From the NCBI RefSeq assembly GCF_003265705.1, contig NW_020312775.1, positions 5,770,891-5,834,890 on the forward strand: a stretch of 64,000 bases of DNA, written 5' to 3'. Shown piece by piece: positions 1 to 12,617 of the stretch; positions within the stretch are counted from its first letter, which is position 1; the number at the start of each line of letters is the position of its first letter. A program made the position numbers and the translations under genes. This DNA is from Callorhinus ursinus (lineage: Eukaryota > Chordata > Mammalia > Carnivora > Otariidae). The notes below the pieces were generated by a model. That model made no database searches, was not told where the DNA came from, and was given only the letters and a program-made list of their open reading frames with translations.

Positions 1-1520
1 CCCAATGAAAATGAACTTAACTAACGGGTTTCTTAATGCTTAGGATGCAGATATGACTCCTAGAGATGGAATCTTCATCTTGTAGCAGGAGTCCCTGCTG
101 ATACTGTACAACTTCTATATCCTTTGGACTTTTGTTCAAGCCATTGTAGTCACTTTTCTATTATGTTCCATTAAACACAATTCAAAATAATAAAAAGATA
201 CTGGGGTATGGTAGTAGAGAGTTCAAGAGAAACTTCACAATCATAGGAAACAATGGCATTTAGTACAAAGGTGTGGAGTAAGAAGCCTCCAAGATGAAGA
301 AACTATAAGGAGACCAAACTGGTTGGAGTTAGGAAGGGAAAGTGGCCATAGATGAAGTTGGAGAGGTAAGTGAAGACCAATTCCTTGTAATCCATATTAA
401 GGAGTGTGAGCTTTGTTGTAAAGGCAGGGAAGAGTCTCTTATGAATTTTTAAATGACCTACTATTTGCATTTTAGAGAGAATGTTTTGTTATACTTAGAC
501 ATGTTTAGAAGAAGAGAGACTGATAACAGGCAGAATAGGTAGGAGATTTATAATCATCTAGCTGATGAAAAAACAAAACTAAGGTAGTAGAAATGGAAAT
601 TGATAGACAAGATTGGAGTTACTAATTATAGGTCTCTAGAAAATATTCAAAATACATCAAGGAGGTAGAATCAACATGGACTGGTGTGTGAATTTGAAGG
701 GAAGAATATCTCAAGGATGATTCTCAGGTTTCTTTCTTGGGTGACCAGATGGTTCACCAAGATAGTCAATACAAAAGGAGATGATGGCTAAGTAATTATT
801 CAAACTCTGATATCTCTCATAACCAAGGCAATTTTATGTATGTTTTGCCAATTGTGAATATATCTCTCAGAAGTAGTGATAATACAGCCTCAATTCTTAA
901 AGATGACGTTTATATAAACTTAATATTTTTAGAAAAGTCCTAAGTAGATTGAGATAGAGATAGTAGTATTTTATCTTCATATAATACCATGTTTATGCTG
1001 TCCTTTAATATTTCTTAGAGCACTGTTACAAAGAAACAAAAAATGTAAAAGCAAAAACAACAAGAACAAAACAGCTACACTACAGGAACCATAGTAATGA
1101 TTTTTGGTTTTTCTTTCCTATTTCAGCCCAGTTCAAAAGGAGGAGAAAAATGTGCCATAGGAGACATTTAGTAGACACTATTTTAATGTGTCCAGCATAG
1201 CTCTGCATAGTTTTACACCTTTATGAGTTTATTGTGATAAAGGTGACAGGGAGATGTAGGCTCCAGGCATTGCTAAGTAATGATACAATGTTGAGTTTTA
1301 CTTGATACTTCCATTAAAATATTTTCACAAAGTCTGTGCTCTTTCAATCTAGCCTAAAGAGTACTAACATAAAAAGTCCTAACATTGGCAAAGGGAATCA
1401 AAATTACCCCCTTACTCTTCCATCTAGATGAACTCTCTTTAGTTTGGCCAAGTCTGGATGAAAGGCACTAGTTATCAGCTTGTGTACCTAACAGTGAAAA
1501 CAGTAATGTCCAAAATCTAC
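1..1520. other. Unrecognised non-coding stretch
   Basis: AT-rich sequence with no convincing repeat family, gene or long reading frame that I could recognise. It ends where the minus-strand L1 begins near 1521. Confidence 0.5.
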
Positions 1521-2192
1521 TGCCCATTTATTGACTGGATTATTTGTTTTTTAGGTGTTGAGTTTGAGAAGTTCTTTATAGATCTTGGATACTAGTCCTT
1601 TATCCATAATGTCATTTGCAAATATCTTCTCCCATTCCATGGGTTGCCTATTAGTTTTGTTGACTGTTTCCTTTGCTGTGCAGAAGATTTTTATCTTGAT
1701 GTAATCCCAGAAGTTCATTTTTCTTTTTGTTTCCCTTGCCTTTAGAGACATGTCTTGAAAGAGGTCACTGTGGCCAATGTCAAAGAGGTTATTTCCTATA
1801 TTCTTCTCTAGGATTTTGATGGATTCCTGTCTCACACTTAGGTGTTTCATCCATTTTGAGTTTATTTTTGCATATGGTGTAAGAGAATGATCCAGTTTCA
1901 TTCTTCTGCATGTTGCTGTCCAATTTTCCCAGCACTATTTATTGAAGAGACTGTGTTCTTTCCATTGGAAATTCTTTCCTGATTTGTTGCAGATTAGTTG
2001 ACCATAGAGTAGAGGGTCCATTTCTGGGCTCTCTATTCTGTTCCACTGATCTATGTGTCTGTTTTTGTGCCAATACCATGCTGTCTTGATGATCACAGCT
2101 TTGTAATAGAGCTTGAAGTCAGGCATTGTGATGCCCTCAGTTTTGGTTTTCTTTTTCAACAATCCCCTGATGATTTGGGGTCTTTTCTGGGT

Positions 2193-2662
2193 CTATACAA
2201 ATTTTAGGATTGTTTGTTCCAGCTCTGTGAAAAATGTTGATGGGATTTTGAGAGGGATAGCATTGAAAGTGTAGATTGCTTTGGGCAACAAAGACATTTT
2301 CACAATGTTTATTCTTCTAGTCCATGAGTAGGGAATGTTTTTCCATCTCTTTGTGTCTTCCTCAATTTCTTTCATAAGTGTTCTGTAGTTTCTAGAGTAT
2401 AGATCCTTCACCTCTTTGGTTACGTTTATTCCTAGGTATCTTATGGTTTTTGGTGCTATTGTGAATGGAATCAATTCTTTGATTTCTCTTCCTTCAGTCA
2501 CGTTGTTCATGTATAGAAATGCAACTGATTTCTGTGCATTAATTTTATATCCTGCCACATTGCTGAATTGTTGTGTGAGTTCTAGTAATTTGGGGGTGGA
2601 GTCTTTTGGGTTTTCCACATAAAGTATCATGTCATCTGCGAAGAGAGAGAGTTTGACTTCTT
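2193..2662 (-). pseudogene. L1 ORF2 fragment: RT catalytic box and thumb
   Basis: The minus-strand frame covers the end of the L1 reverse transcriptase. It contains the FADD box ([14 protein letters not shown]), which is the metal-binding motif of non-LTR RTs. Conserved L1 blocks follow: [16 protein letters not shown] and [13 protein letters not shown]. The catalytic aspartates are intact here, but the ORF as a whole is truncated and inverted within its element and carries stops on both sides. It is part of the inverted half of the 1521-4029 L1 and cannot be expressed as a full protein. Confidence 0.8.
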
Positions 2663-2891
2663 CTTTGCCAATTTGAATGCCTTTTATTTATTTTTGTTGT
2701 CTGATTGCTGAGGCTAGGACTTCTAGTACTGTGTTGAACAATAGTGGTGAAAGTAGGCATCCCTATCATGTTCCTGACCTTAGGGGAAAAGCTCTCAGTT
2801 TTTCCCCATTGAGAATGATATTTGCTGTGGGCTTTTCATAGATGGCTTTTATGATATTGAGGTATGTTCCCTCTATCCCTATATTTTGAAG

Positions 2892-3082
2892 TTTTTTTAA
2901 AAAAGATTTTATTTATTTATTAGAGAGAGAGACAGCAAGAGAGAGAACACGAGCAGGGGGAGTGGGAGAGGGAGAAGCAGGCTTCCTGTGGAGCCCTGAC
3001 ATGGGGCTTGATCCCAGGACCCTGGGATCATGAACTGAGCTGGAGGCAGATGCCCAACAACTGAACCACCCAGGCACCCCTC
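2892..3082 (-). mobile_element. CAN-SINE (SINEC, tRNA-derived)
   Basis: Reverse complement of the carnivore SINE. Its plus-strand reading ends 'cacccaggcacccc', the complement of the tRNA-like head. It contains the box-like stretch 'cctgggatcatgaactgagc', and the A-rich tail lies at 2892-2915. It is flanked by an approximate TSD of 'tattttgaag' (2882) and 'tattttgagg' (3083). It lies inside the inverted part of the older L1, so it inserted later. Confidence 0.9.
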
Positions 3083-4132
3083 TATTTTGAGGAGTTTTAA
3101 TCAGGAAAGGATGCTCTATTTTGTCAAATGTTTTTTCTGCATCAATTGAGAGGATCATGAACAGACACTTCTCTAAAGAAGACATAGAAATGGCTAACAG
3201 ACACATGACGAATGTTGAACATCACTAGCCATCAGGGAACTACAAATCAAAACCACAATGAGATACCACCTTACACCAGTTCGGCAAAAATTAACAAAAT
3301 AAGAAACAACAAATGTTGGCAAGGATATGGAGTAAGGGAAATCCTCTTACACTGTTGGTGGGAATGCAAGCTGGTACAGCCACTCTGGAAAACAGTATGG
3401 GGGTTCCTCAAGATGTTAAAAATAGAGCTACCCTACAACCAGCAGTTGCACTACTAGGTATTTACCCCAAAGATACAGACATAGTGAAAAGAAGGGGCAC
3501 ATGCACCCCATTGATCATAGCAGCAATGTCCATGGTAGCCAAACTGTGGAAGGAGCTGAGATGCCCTTCAATAGATGAATGGATAAAGAAGATGTGGTTC
3601 ATATATACAATGGAATATTACTCAGCCATCAGAAAGAATGACTACCCACCATTTGCATCGACATGGATGGAACTGAAGGGAATTATGCTAAATGAAATAA
3701 GTCAAGCAGAGAAAGACAATTATCATATGGTTTCACTCATATGTGGAACATAAGGAATAGAGCAGAGGACCACAGGGGAAGGGAGGGAAAATTGAATGGG
3801 AAGACATCAGAGAGGGAGACAAACCATGAGAGACTCTGGACTCTGGGAACAAAACTGAGGGTTACAGAAGGGAGGGGTGTGGGGAGATGGGGTAACCAGG
3901 TGATAGGTATTAAGGAGGGCATGTGTGGTGATAAGCACTGTGTGTAATGCTACATCAAAAACTAATGATGTGCTATATGCTGGCAAATTGAACATAATAA
4001 AAAAAAAAGCCAAAAAAAAAAAAACAAAACAAAGTCTAGTAACAATTTGAAAGAGTTGGTTGCACTCGAATTTCTGCACTTGATTGCATAAACCAGGAAC
4101 CCATATTTGGGCAAAGTAACTAGAGAGTAGTA

Positions 4133-4149
4133 ATCATTCATCCCATCTT
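4133..4149. repeat. Left target-site duplication of the 4150-4708 L1
   Basis: The 17 bases 'atcattcatcccatctt' recur at 4709-4725 with one mismatch ('atcatttatcccatctt'). They define the insertion boundaries exactly. Confidence 0.85.
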
Positions 4150-4708
4150 ATTTTTCAATTTAAGTTTTTATTTAAATTACAGTTAGCTAACATACAATGT
4201 AATATTAGTTTCAGACGTACAATATAGTGATTCAACACTTCCACACAACACCTGGTGCTCATCACAAGTGCACTCCTTAATCCCTATTACCTGTTTAACC
4301 CATTCTTCTACCCATCTCCCCTCTGGTAACAATCAGTTTGTTCTCTATAGTTAAAAGTCTGTTTCTAGGTTTACCTCTCTCTTTCTTTCCCTTTTGCCCA
4401 TTTGTTTTGTTTCTTAAATTTGACATATGAGTGAAATCACGTAGTGTTTGTCTTTCTTTGACTGAATTATTTCACTTAGCATAATACTCTCTAGGTCCAT
4501 CCACATCATTGCAAATGGCAAGATTTCATTATTTTTATGGCTGAGTAATATTCCGTTGTGTATATATTTTTATCCATTCACCACTTGATACACACTTGGA
4601 CTCTTTCTGTAATTTGGCTATTGTAGATTATGCTGCACTACTAGGTATTTACCCAAAGAATATGAAAATACTAATTCAAAGGGATACATGCACCCCAATG
4701 TTTATAGG
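4150..4708 (-). mobile_element. Short 5'-inverted L1 copy
   Basis: Bases 4150-4635 are a minus-strand L1 3' end (3' UTR and the last ORF2 codons). Bases 4632-4708 are a plus-strand L1 piece beginning 'actactaggtatttaccc' and ending '...caatgtttatag'. In an uninverted L1 the plus-strand piece lies directly upstream of the minus-strand piece, so the copy is a twin-primed insertion of about 560 bp. TSDs of 17 bp (16 identical) flank it. Confidence 0.85.
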
Positions 4709-4725
4709 ATCATTTATCCCATCTT

Positions 4726-6579
4726 GATAGGATTTGGCTTATTGCTACTGTCTTCTGAATTAAATGAATATAAAGGGAGCAGTTAAAAGACTTAAAAAAG
4801 CTATTGTTGCTACAGATGAGCTGCTGCTATTCTCAAACAAGGAAGACTGCTTCTAATACTTGAGAGGATATTGGTGTGAGGGGGAAAAATATATTTGTGA
4901 AATAACTAGGTTCTTATGAGCTAGACATATGGATTAGAAAGTTGTTGACTGAGGTTGCTTGAGCTTTATTGGCATTTCAAAGGAAAAACTGAAAAAAGAT
5001 TACAAAATTTATTTTTGGAGACCATGCTCCTAAGTAAGTTTGTAAAAACACTCCTTGGAGTCAAGTCAGACACTGGGTTAGTATTTGCTAAATTATCATT
5101 TCAAGGCCTAGAGACCTAGGCATTAAATGTATTTTTAGTTATTTGTTTAATTCACATCTTTCTGACACAATGCTCAATAGTGGGGGAAAGTATAAGCCCC
5201 ACACTCTGGGACTGGATAATAAAACACTCCAAGGGAAATTTTTTCCTGATCCTATGTTATATTCACTTTATACCCAGAAGGACAAGGACTCATTTAACTC
5301 TTAGCTTTTCTCTTTCTCTACCACAACTTCATCACAGATGGTTTTTCATGTGTGATTTTTTTTTATTTACCTCAATTTTATTTCTAGTTTTCATTTCCTA
5401 AGATACTTTTCAAAATCCCAAACTATTTTAATCTTAAAGCAGATTATTTATATATCAGTACAGAATCAAACACTCACCAATCAGAAAGCTAGGAATGAAA
5501 TGGTTTTATGTCCACAAGGCATTACAGTGATTTGAGGCCAGATCAGGTGGTAAGGTAGTAGCCATAATGGCAGAAGATCCACACTGTTGCCACTTTGCAT
5601 GGAAGCAGGAAGCTACAGGAAAAAGGAATAATGCCTTAAAAGGAGTATAACAAAAAGGAAAAGAGAACAAGAACTAAAGCTGAACTCATGGAAATAGCTC
5701 TAATTTACTTTTTATTTTATTTAAAGGCTTTAGATTGTGAACTGACATTTTTACTAGGAGAAACAGTAAATAAAAGGTATGAATAATTTTTATTTATATG
5801 TATACTTTATACCCCAAATATGGAAATCAGCCCATTTGAGAATGAGCATGCCAAACTGCAACATCAATGAATTAAAAATCAGCTGGACTGTCAATCCACT
5901 TTGAAAGGATCTATTTGTTTCAAAGTTATGTTATTTGCACTTGTAAGAAGGAAAATAAACACATTAGTTTAAAAGAAAGTTGTAAGATATCAAAGCTTTA
6001 AGAATTTGACTTTGACAAGTTTGATAAGTAAAAAGAATACTCAACCTTTTTTTTTTTTTTTAGCATGGTACAGGAGTGTTATTCTATTTTTAAAAGATCC
6101 AAATCAATGTCTATTTTATTCAAACAATTATTGAACACCGTATATGTGTCATTTCTTATGGGATACATATGAGATGTGTTAAAAATGAGAAGCAGGCAGG
6201 ATACATTTCAATCCAGGTGAGGAATAAGGAGATAGTAGGGCAGAATCGTAGGTGATATTTTAGGTCAAATGTAGCCCTTAGACATCTCTTATATACTACC
6301 ATATAGGTGACTACCTACAAAAATACCAGTTTTACCCCACATGGTGGAAAATAGAGGCCCAGAAATGTATTTCCAAATTTTGTCTTCCATCATTAGATAA
6401 TGAAGACAATAAAAACATCATTTTAATTGAGAAGTTGATGAGTCTGAATAAAAACTTACATGCTTAAAAATTCCTGCAATCCTTGGCCTTTCAGTATTCT
6501 TATGATAAAGCCCACAATGGCCACTTCCTTAGTATATCCCTCAGGAACTGTTAGCTTGTACTTTAATTATTTTCCAATA
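4726..6579. other. Unrecognised non-coding stretch
   Basis: AT-rich. It has a poly-T run near 6043-6061 and a faint minus-strand L2-like fragment near 6118-6180. I see no gene or well-defined repeat. Confidence 0.45.
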
Positions 6580-8480
6580 GACTTCATTTTTTAGAACATT
6601 TTTAGGCTCTCAAAATTGAGCAGAAAGTACAGAGACTTCCCATATATCCCTTGCTGCCACACATGCATAGCCTCTCCTACTATCAACATCATGCACCAGA
6701 GTGGTATATTTGTTACAATTGATGAACCTACATTGACACATCATCATTACCCAAAGTCCATAGTTTATATTAGGGCTCACTTATGGTGTACATTCAACAG
6801 GTTTGGACAAAGGTATAATGACATGTATTCACCATTATAGTTTCATACAGAATACTTTCTTGCTGCCCTAAGAATCATTTGTGCTCCTATTCATCTCTCC
6901 CTGACCCCTAGCCCCTAACAACCACTGATCTTTTTTTAACTTTCTCTGTAGTTTTATCTTTTTCAGAATGTCATATAGGAGAAATCATACAGTATGTAGC
7001 CCTTTCAGATTGGCTTCTTTCACTTAGTAATATGCAATTATGTTTACTCTGTGTCTTTTCATTGCTTGATAGCTCATTTCTTTTTAGCACTAAATAATAT
7101 TCCATTGTCTGGATTTATCAGTTTATTTTTTTATTTTTTTTAAGATTTTATTTATTTATTTGACAGAGAGAGACAACACGAGAGAAGGAACACAAGCAGG
7201 GGGAGAGGGAGAGGGAGAAGCAGGCTTCCCACTGAGCAGGGAGCCTGATGCGGGGCTCGATCCCAGAACCCTGAGATCATGACCTGAGCTGAAGGCAGAC
7301 ACTTAACGACTGAGCCACCCAGTCGCCCCTGGATTTATCAGTTTATTTATCCATTCACCTACTGAAGGACATTTTGGTTGCTTGCAAATTTTGACAATGA
7401 TGAATAAAGCAGCTATAAACATCCTTGCGCAGGTTTTCCTGTGGTCATAAGTTTAAATTCAATACCGAGGAGCATGATTGTTCGATTGTATGGTAAGAGT
7501 GTGTTTCATTTTGTAAAATACTACCAAACTGTCTTCCAAAGTGAATGTCACATTTTGTATTCCTATCAGAAATGAATGAGAGTTTCTGTTGCTCCACGTC
7601 CTCACCATCATTTGGTGTTGTCAGTGTTCTAGATTTTGGCTTTTCTAATAGATATGTAGTGGTCTTATTGTTGTTTTAGTTTGCAGTTCCCTAATTACGC
7701 ATGATGTTGAGTATATTTTCATATGCTTATTTGCTATCTATATATCTGTTTTGGTGAGATGTATGTTCAGATCTGTTGCCCATTTTATTGTGTTCTTTAT
7801 TTTCTTATTGTTGAGTTTTAAGAGTTCTTTGTATATTTTGGATGGGAGCCCTTTATCAAATATGTGTTTTACAAATATTTCTTTCCAGTCTCTGGATTGT
7901 CTTCTTATTCTCTCATCAGTGTCTTTTGCAGAACTGAAGTTGTTCGTTTTAATATCAATTATTTCTTTCATGGTGTTGTATCTAAATAGTCATTGCCAAA
8001 CCCAAAGTCATTTACGTTTTCTAAGTTATCTCTTAGAAGTTTTATAGTTTTGAGTTTTACAATTATGTTTATGATTCATTTTGAAGTAATTTTTGTACAG
8101 AATGTAAGGTCTGTCTAGATTCATTTTTTTTTTACATGCAGATGTCCATTTGTTTCAACACCATTCATTGAAAGACTGTCTTTTCATCATTGTATTGCTT
8201 TTCATCCTTTGTCAAAGATCAGTTAACTATATTTGCATGGATCTGTTTCTGAGCTCTCTATTCTGTTTCACTGATCTATTTGTCTATTCTTAAGACCATG
8301 CTGTCTTGATTAACATAGCTTTATGGTAAATCTTGAAATCAGGTAGTGGCAGTCCTCTGGCTTCTTATTCATGAATATTATGTTGGCTATTCTGGGTCTT
8401 ATGCACATAAACTTTAGAATAAAACTTTATATAAACTTTAGAATCAGTTTATTGATATCCACAAAATAACTTCTTGGGAT
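6580..8480 (-). mobile_element. Old L1M (L1MA/B-like) 3' portion
   Basis: Minus-strand older L1. Bases 6580-7108 look like the long L1M 3' UTR. Bases 7349-8480 are the ORF2 C-terminal region, including a minus-strand frame at 7738-7971 with KQSRDWKEIF-like and [16 protein letters not shown] blocks. It is interrupted by the SINE at 7129-7328 and strongly diverged, so it cannot be active. Confidence 0.75.
7129..7328 (-). mobile_element. CAN-SINE with 20-bp perfect TSD
   Basis: Minus-strand carnivore SINE with A-tail and CT-rich region at the left and the tRNA-like head at the right ('gagccacccagtcgccc'). The 20-base sequence starting 'ctggatttatcag' flanks it exactly at 7109-7128 and 7329-7348. 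The old L1M continues on either side. The perfect TSD points to a relatively recent insertion. Confidence 0.93.
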
Positions 8481-8664
8481 TTTCCTTACTTTTAAAACTT
8501 CCCATTTTGAGACTTGAGTCTGAGAAATAGAATGGGCAGTAGGAATATCTCTAAGTAATCCTACTCAACATGCCTAATTTTGCTTAATCTGGATAATCAA
8601 ATATTCCCACAATTATTTTTTACCTATATAAAACAAGAAACATGCCTTAGTAGTAATGATAATA

Positions 8665-9400
8665 CCCACCAGAATTACTAAAGTTAAAAAAAAAGCTTTC
8701 AAAATTTAGTGTTGGCTAGGATGTGGAGCAACTGGAATTCTCATACACTGCTGGTAGAAGTGTAAATTGGTATAACTACTTTGGAAAGCTGCTTCTCTTG
8801 AGTAAAGCTGAATATATGCTTACCTTATGACCCCAAAATTTCGCCCCCCATATAAATGCATACATACAGTCACCAGAAGAATGTACAAGAAATTCACAGC
8901 AGCATTATATCACAGCCAGAATATAAATGTTTATCAACAAGAGAATAGGTACATAAACTAAGGTATATTCAGACAATTCAATGCTTCAAGTTATGAAAAT
9001 GAACAAACTACCACAGGCAATAGCATGAGTGAATCTCACAAACATAATGTTGGGTGAAAGCTGTCAGACACAAGACTACATACTCTTTCGTTAAAAATAT
9101 ATAAGGCGAAAATAGTCAAGACTATTAAGAGGAATAAAATAATGAAAAGCAAAAAAATGTAAGGTTCAAAAGCACAAACCTAATCTATATTAATAAATAG
9201 TGATTAGCCTTAGAGAGAAGAGAATAATGAGTGGGAAGGGAAATGAAGGAGAAATTTTGAGTTTGAGTAATTTCTATTTCTTGATTTGGGTGATGATTAC
9301 ACAGTTCTTTTTGTTCTGTGAAAATTAATTGAGCTGTATGCTAGTGATTTGTGTACTGTTTGGAATACATGCTATATTTCAGTACAAACATCTATTAGAG
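8665..9400 (+). mobile_element. Old L1M 3' portion
   Basis: Plus-strand diverged L1 whose ORF2 tail begins 'agtgttggctaggatgtgg', followed by a decayed 3' region with '...gtgatgattacacagttc'. It faces the 6580-8480 fragment. The ORF is destroyed. Confidence 0.7.
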
Positions 9401-9648
9401 AAACTTATAAGCAATTCAGTTGGATCTACTGAAATCTTCTAAAAGCTGTCAGAATATCTATGATAGGAAATATACAGTTTCTCAAACTCTTACTTATTGG
9501 GAATCAGTAAACCACACAATTGGTTAATCTCATAAGCTAGGGAGATGAGGTTATAGATGAGGTTAGATTGGAACTTTGGTGTGTCTGATTTCAAAGCCCA
9601 TGCCCATAGCCAATATCCCATACTACCTTCTATTATGTTTGGATATTC

Positions 9649-9664
9649 TCTTCCTTACCTACTT
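9649..9664. repeat. Left TSD of the 9665-13931 L1
   Basis: 'tcttccttacctactt' recurs as 'tctttcttacctgctt' at 13932-13947 (14 of 16 identical), just beyond the 5' end of the minus-strand L1. Confidence 0.8.
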
Positions 9665-10676
9665 CTTTTTGTACTTTCAAGTTTTTATTTAAATTCCACT
9701 TAGTTAACTTATAATATTAATTTCAGGAGTAGAATTTAGTGATTCATAACTTACATATAACACCCACTTCTCATCACAACAAGTACCTTCCTTAATACCC
9801 ATCACCCATTTAACCCATCCCCCTGTCCACATCCCTTCCAATAACCCTCAGTTTCTTCTCTATAGTTAAGAGTCTATATTATGATTTGACTCTCTCTTTT
9901 ATCCCCCCTAGGTCCATCTGTTTTGTTTCTTAGTTTCCACAGATGAGTGAAATCATATGGAATTTGTCTTTCTCTGACTGACTTATTTCACATACCACAA
10001 TACTCTCTAGCTTCATCCACATCTTTGCAGATGGCAAAATTTCATTGTTTTTGTTTTTTTTTTATGGCTGAGGAATATTCCATTGTATATATATACCACT
10101 ATTTATCCGTTCATTAGTCGAGGGACATTTGGGATCTTTACATAATTTGGCTATTGTTGACAATGCTGCCATAAACATCACAGTGCATGTATACCTTCAA
10201 ATCAGTATTTTTGTATACTTTAAGTAAAAACCTAGTAGTAGAATTGGTGGGTCACATGGCAGTCTATTTTTAAGTTTTTGGGTAACGTCCATACTGTTTT
10301 CCAGAGGGGCTGCACCAGTTTGAATTCTCACCAACGGTGTAAGAGGGTCTCCCTTTCTTCATATCCTCACCAACACATGTTGTTTCTTGTGTTGTTGATT
10401 TTAGCCATTCTGACAGGTGGGAGGTGATATCTCACTGCAGTTTTGATTTGCATTTCCACGAGAATAAGTGATGTTGAGCATTTCTTCATGTGCCTGTTAG
10501 CCATCTGTATGTCCTCTTTGGAAAAATGTCTATTCATGTATTCTGCCCATTTTTTAACTGGGTTTTTTGTTTTTTGGGTGTTAAATTTTATAAGTTCTTT
10601 ATAGATTTTGGATACTAATCCTTTATCAGGTGTGTCATTTGCATATATCTCCTCCCATTCTGAAGGTTGCCTTTGT

Positions 10677-10845
10677 AAAAAAAAAATTTTTAAATCAACC
10701 TTAATTTTTATTTTATTATTTTTCTTTTTTTTATTATGTTATGGTAGTCACCATACAGTACATCATTAGTTCTTGAGGTAGTGTTCCACGATTCATTGTT
10801 TGCATATAACAGCCAGCGCTCCATGCAATAGGTGCCCTCCTTATG
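10677..10845 (-). mobile_element. Nested L1 3'-end fragment
   Basis: About 170 bases of minus-strand L1 3' UTR ('caccatacagtacatcatta', 'gtgttccacgattcattg') inserted in ORF2 of the surrounding L1. The flanks 'tgaaggttgccttt' (10665) and 'tgaaggttgtcttt' (10846) are a TSD that differs at one base. Its 3' end belongs to the same L1 lineage as the tails at 25332-25645 and 29559-31233, so that lineage was active after the host L1 inserted. Confidence 0.8.
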
Positions 10846-10859
10846 AAGGTTGTCTTTTA

Positions 10860-12510
10860 GTTTTGTTGTTTCCTTCACTGTGCAGAAGCTTTTTATCTTG
10901 ATGAAGTCCCAATAGTTCATGTTTGCTTTTGTTTCTCTTGCCTCTGAAGACATATCTAGTAAGAAGTTGCTATGCCCAATGTTAGAGAGGTTACTGCCTG
11001 TTTTCTCCTCCAGGATTTTGATGGTTTCCTGTCTCACATTTAAGTCTTTCATCCATTTTGAATTTACTTTTGTCTGTAGTATAAGAAAGTGATCCAGTTT
11101 CATTGTTTTACGTGTAGCTGTCCAGTTTTTCCAATACCATTTGCTGAAGAGACTGTCTTTTTTCTATTACATATTCTTTCCTGCTTTGTCAAAGATTAGT
11201 TGACCATAGAGTTGTGGGTTCATTTCTGGGTTCTCTATTCTGTTCCATTAATCTAAGTGTCTGTTTTTGTGCCAGTACGATACTGTCTTGATCACTACAG
11301 CTTTGTAATATAACTTGAAGTCTGGAATTGTGATGCCTCCAGCTTTGCTTTTCTTTTTCAAGATTGCTTTGGCTATTTGGGGTTTTTTTGTGTTTCCATA
11401 CAAATTTTAGGATTTTTTTGTCCTAACTCTGTAAAACATGCTGGTGGTATTTTGATAGGGATTACATTAAATGTGTAGATTGTTTTGGGTAGTATAAATA
11501 TTTTGACAACATTTGGTATTCCAATCCAGGACCATGGAATATTTATCCATTTCTTTGTGTCTTCCTCAATTTCTTTCATAAGTGTTCTATAGTTTTCAGA
11601 GTATAGATCTTTTACTTCTTTGGTTAGGTTTATTCCTAGGTATCTTACGGTTTTTGTTGCAATGATAAAGGATCAATTCCATGATTTCTTTTTCTGCTGC
11701 TTCATTATTGGTGTATAGAAATGTAACAGATTTTTGTATGTTGATTTTGTATCCTGTGGCTTTCCTGAATTCATGTATCAGTTCTAGCAATTATTTGGTG
11801 GATTCTTTTGGATTTTCTACATAGAGTATGTTCTCTGCAAATAGTGTAATTTTGACTTCTTCCTTGCTGATTTGGATGCCTTTTATTCCTTTTTGTTGTC
11901 TGATTGCTGAGGCTAGGACTTCTAGTACTGTGTGAAATAAGAGTGGTGAGAGTGAACATCCCTGTCTTGTTCCTGACCATAGAGGAAAAGCTCTCAGTTT
12001 TTCCCCATTGAGGATGATATTAGCTGTGGGTCTTTCATATATGGCCTTTATGATGTTGAGGTATGTTCCCTCTATCCCTACTTTGTTGAGGGTTTTTATC
12101 AAGAATGGATGCTGTACTTTGTCAAATGCTTTTTCTGAATCTATTGAGAGGATCAAATAATTCTTATCCTTTCTTTTACTTATGTGGTGTTTTATGTTGA
12201 TTGATATGTGAATTTTAAACCACTCTTGCAACCCAGGAATAAATTCCACTTGATCATGATGAATGATTCTCTTAATGTACTGTTGGATTCAATTTGTTGC
12301 TATTTTGTTGAGAATTTTTGCATCCATATTCATCAGGGATATTGGCCTATAATTCTCTTTTTTAGTGGGGTCTTTGGTTTTGGAATAGAGGTAATGCTGG
12401 CCTCCTAGAATGAGTTTGGAAGTTCTCCATTCATTACTATTTTTTGGAATAGTTTGAGAATAGTTATTAACTCTACTTTAAAGGTTTGGTACAATTCATT
12501 GTGATCTAAT
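10860..12510 (-). pseudogene. L1 ORF2 remnant (RT to C-terminus)
   Basis: The minus-strand ORF2 is broken into several frames. Bases 11791-12249 encode the RT palm: [17 protein letters not shown], then [30 protein letters not shown], and a damaged catalytic box ([14 protein letters not shown]). Frames at 11373-11790 hold the thumb region. 10860-11103 holds the C-terminal block ([23 protein letters not shown]). Stops and frameshifts separate the parts, and the endonuclease domain is missing. It is non-functional. Confidence 0.8.
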
Positions 12511-12617
12511 ATTTTTCTTTCCCTCTTCTTTTCAGGTTCATTATTTTCCATAATTTTATCTTCTATATCACTTATTCATTTCTCTGCTTCTTCCATCTTT
12601 GTGGTCATTAAATTCAG

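Larger units (their letters stand above)
1521..4029 (+). mobile_element. L1 retrotransposon with 5' inversion, interrupted by a SINE
   Basis: The copy has two halves. Bases 1521-3159 read as L1 ORF2 on the minus strand, from the RT palm ([12 protein letters not shown]) through an intact FADD box near 2635 and the thumb to the C-terminal region. Bases 3156-4029 read on the plus strand, start at the next L1 position (codons [10 protein letters not shown] lie in intact copies just after the point where the minus half stops), and run through the 3' UTR to an A-rich tail. The halves share 'catg' at the junction (3156-3159), and only about 5 bases of L1 appear lost. This is the signature of twin priming. 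A SINE sits at 2892-3082. A weak TSD, 'caaaatcta' (1511-1519) against 'caaagtcta' (4030-4038), supports the ends. The L1 is 5' truncated and cannot code. Confidence 0.85.

Noticed and set aside
1551..2662. Minus-strand frames taken as host genes
   Set aside because: They match L1 ORF2 blocks and lie in an inverted L1 copy.
2990..3080. tRNA genes in SINE heads
   Set aside because: These are tRNA-derived SINE promoters and lack a full cloverleaf; they are annotated as SINEs instead.
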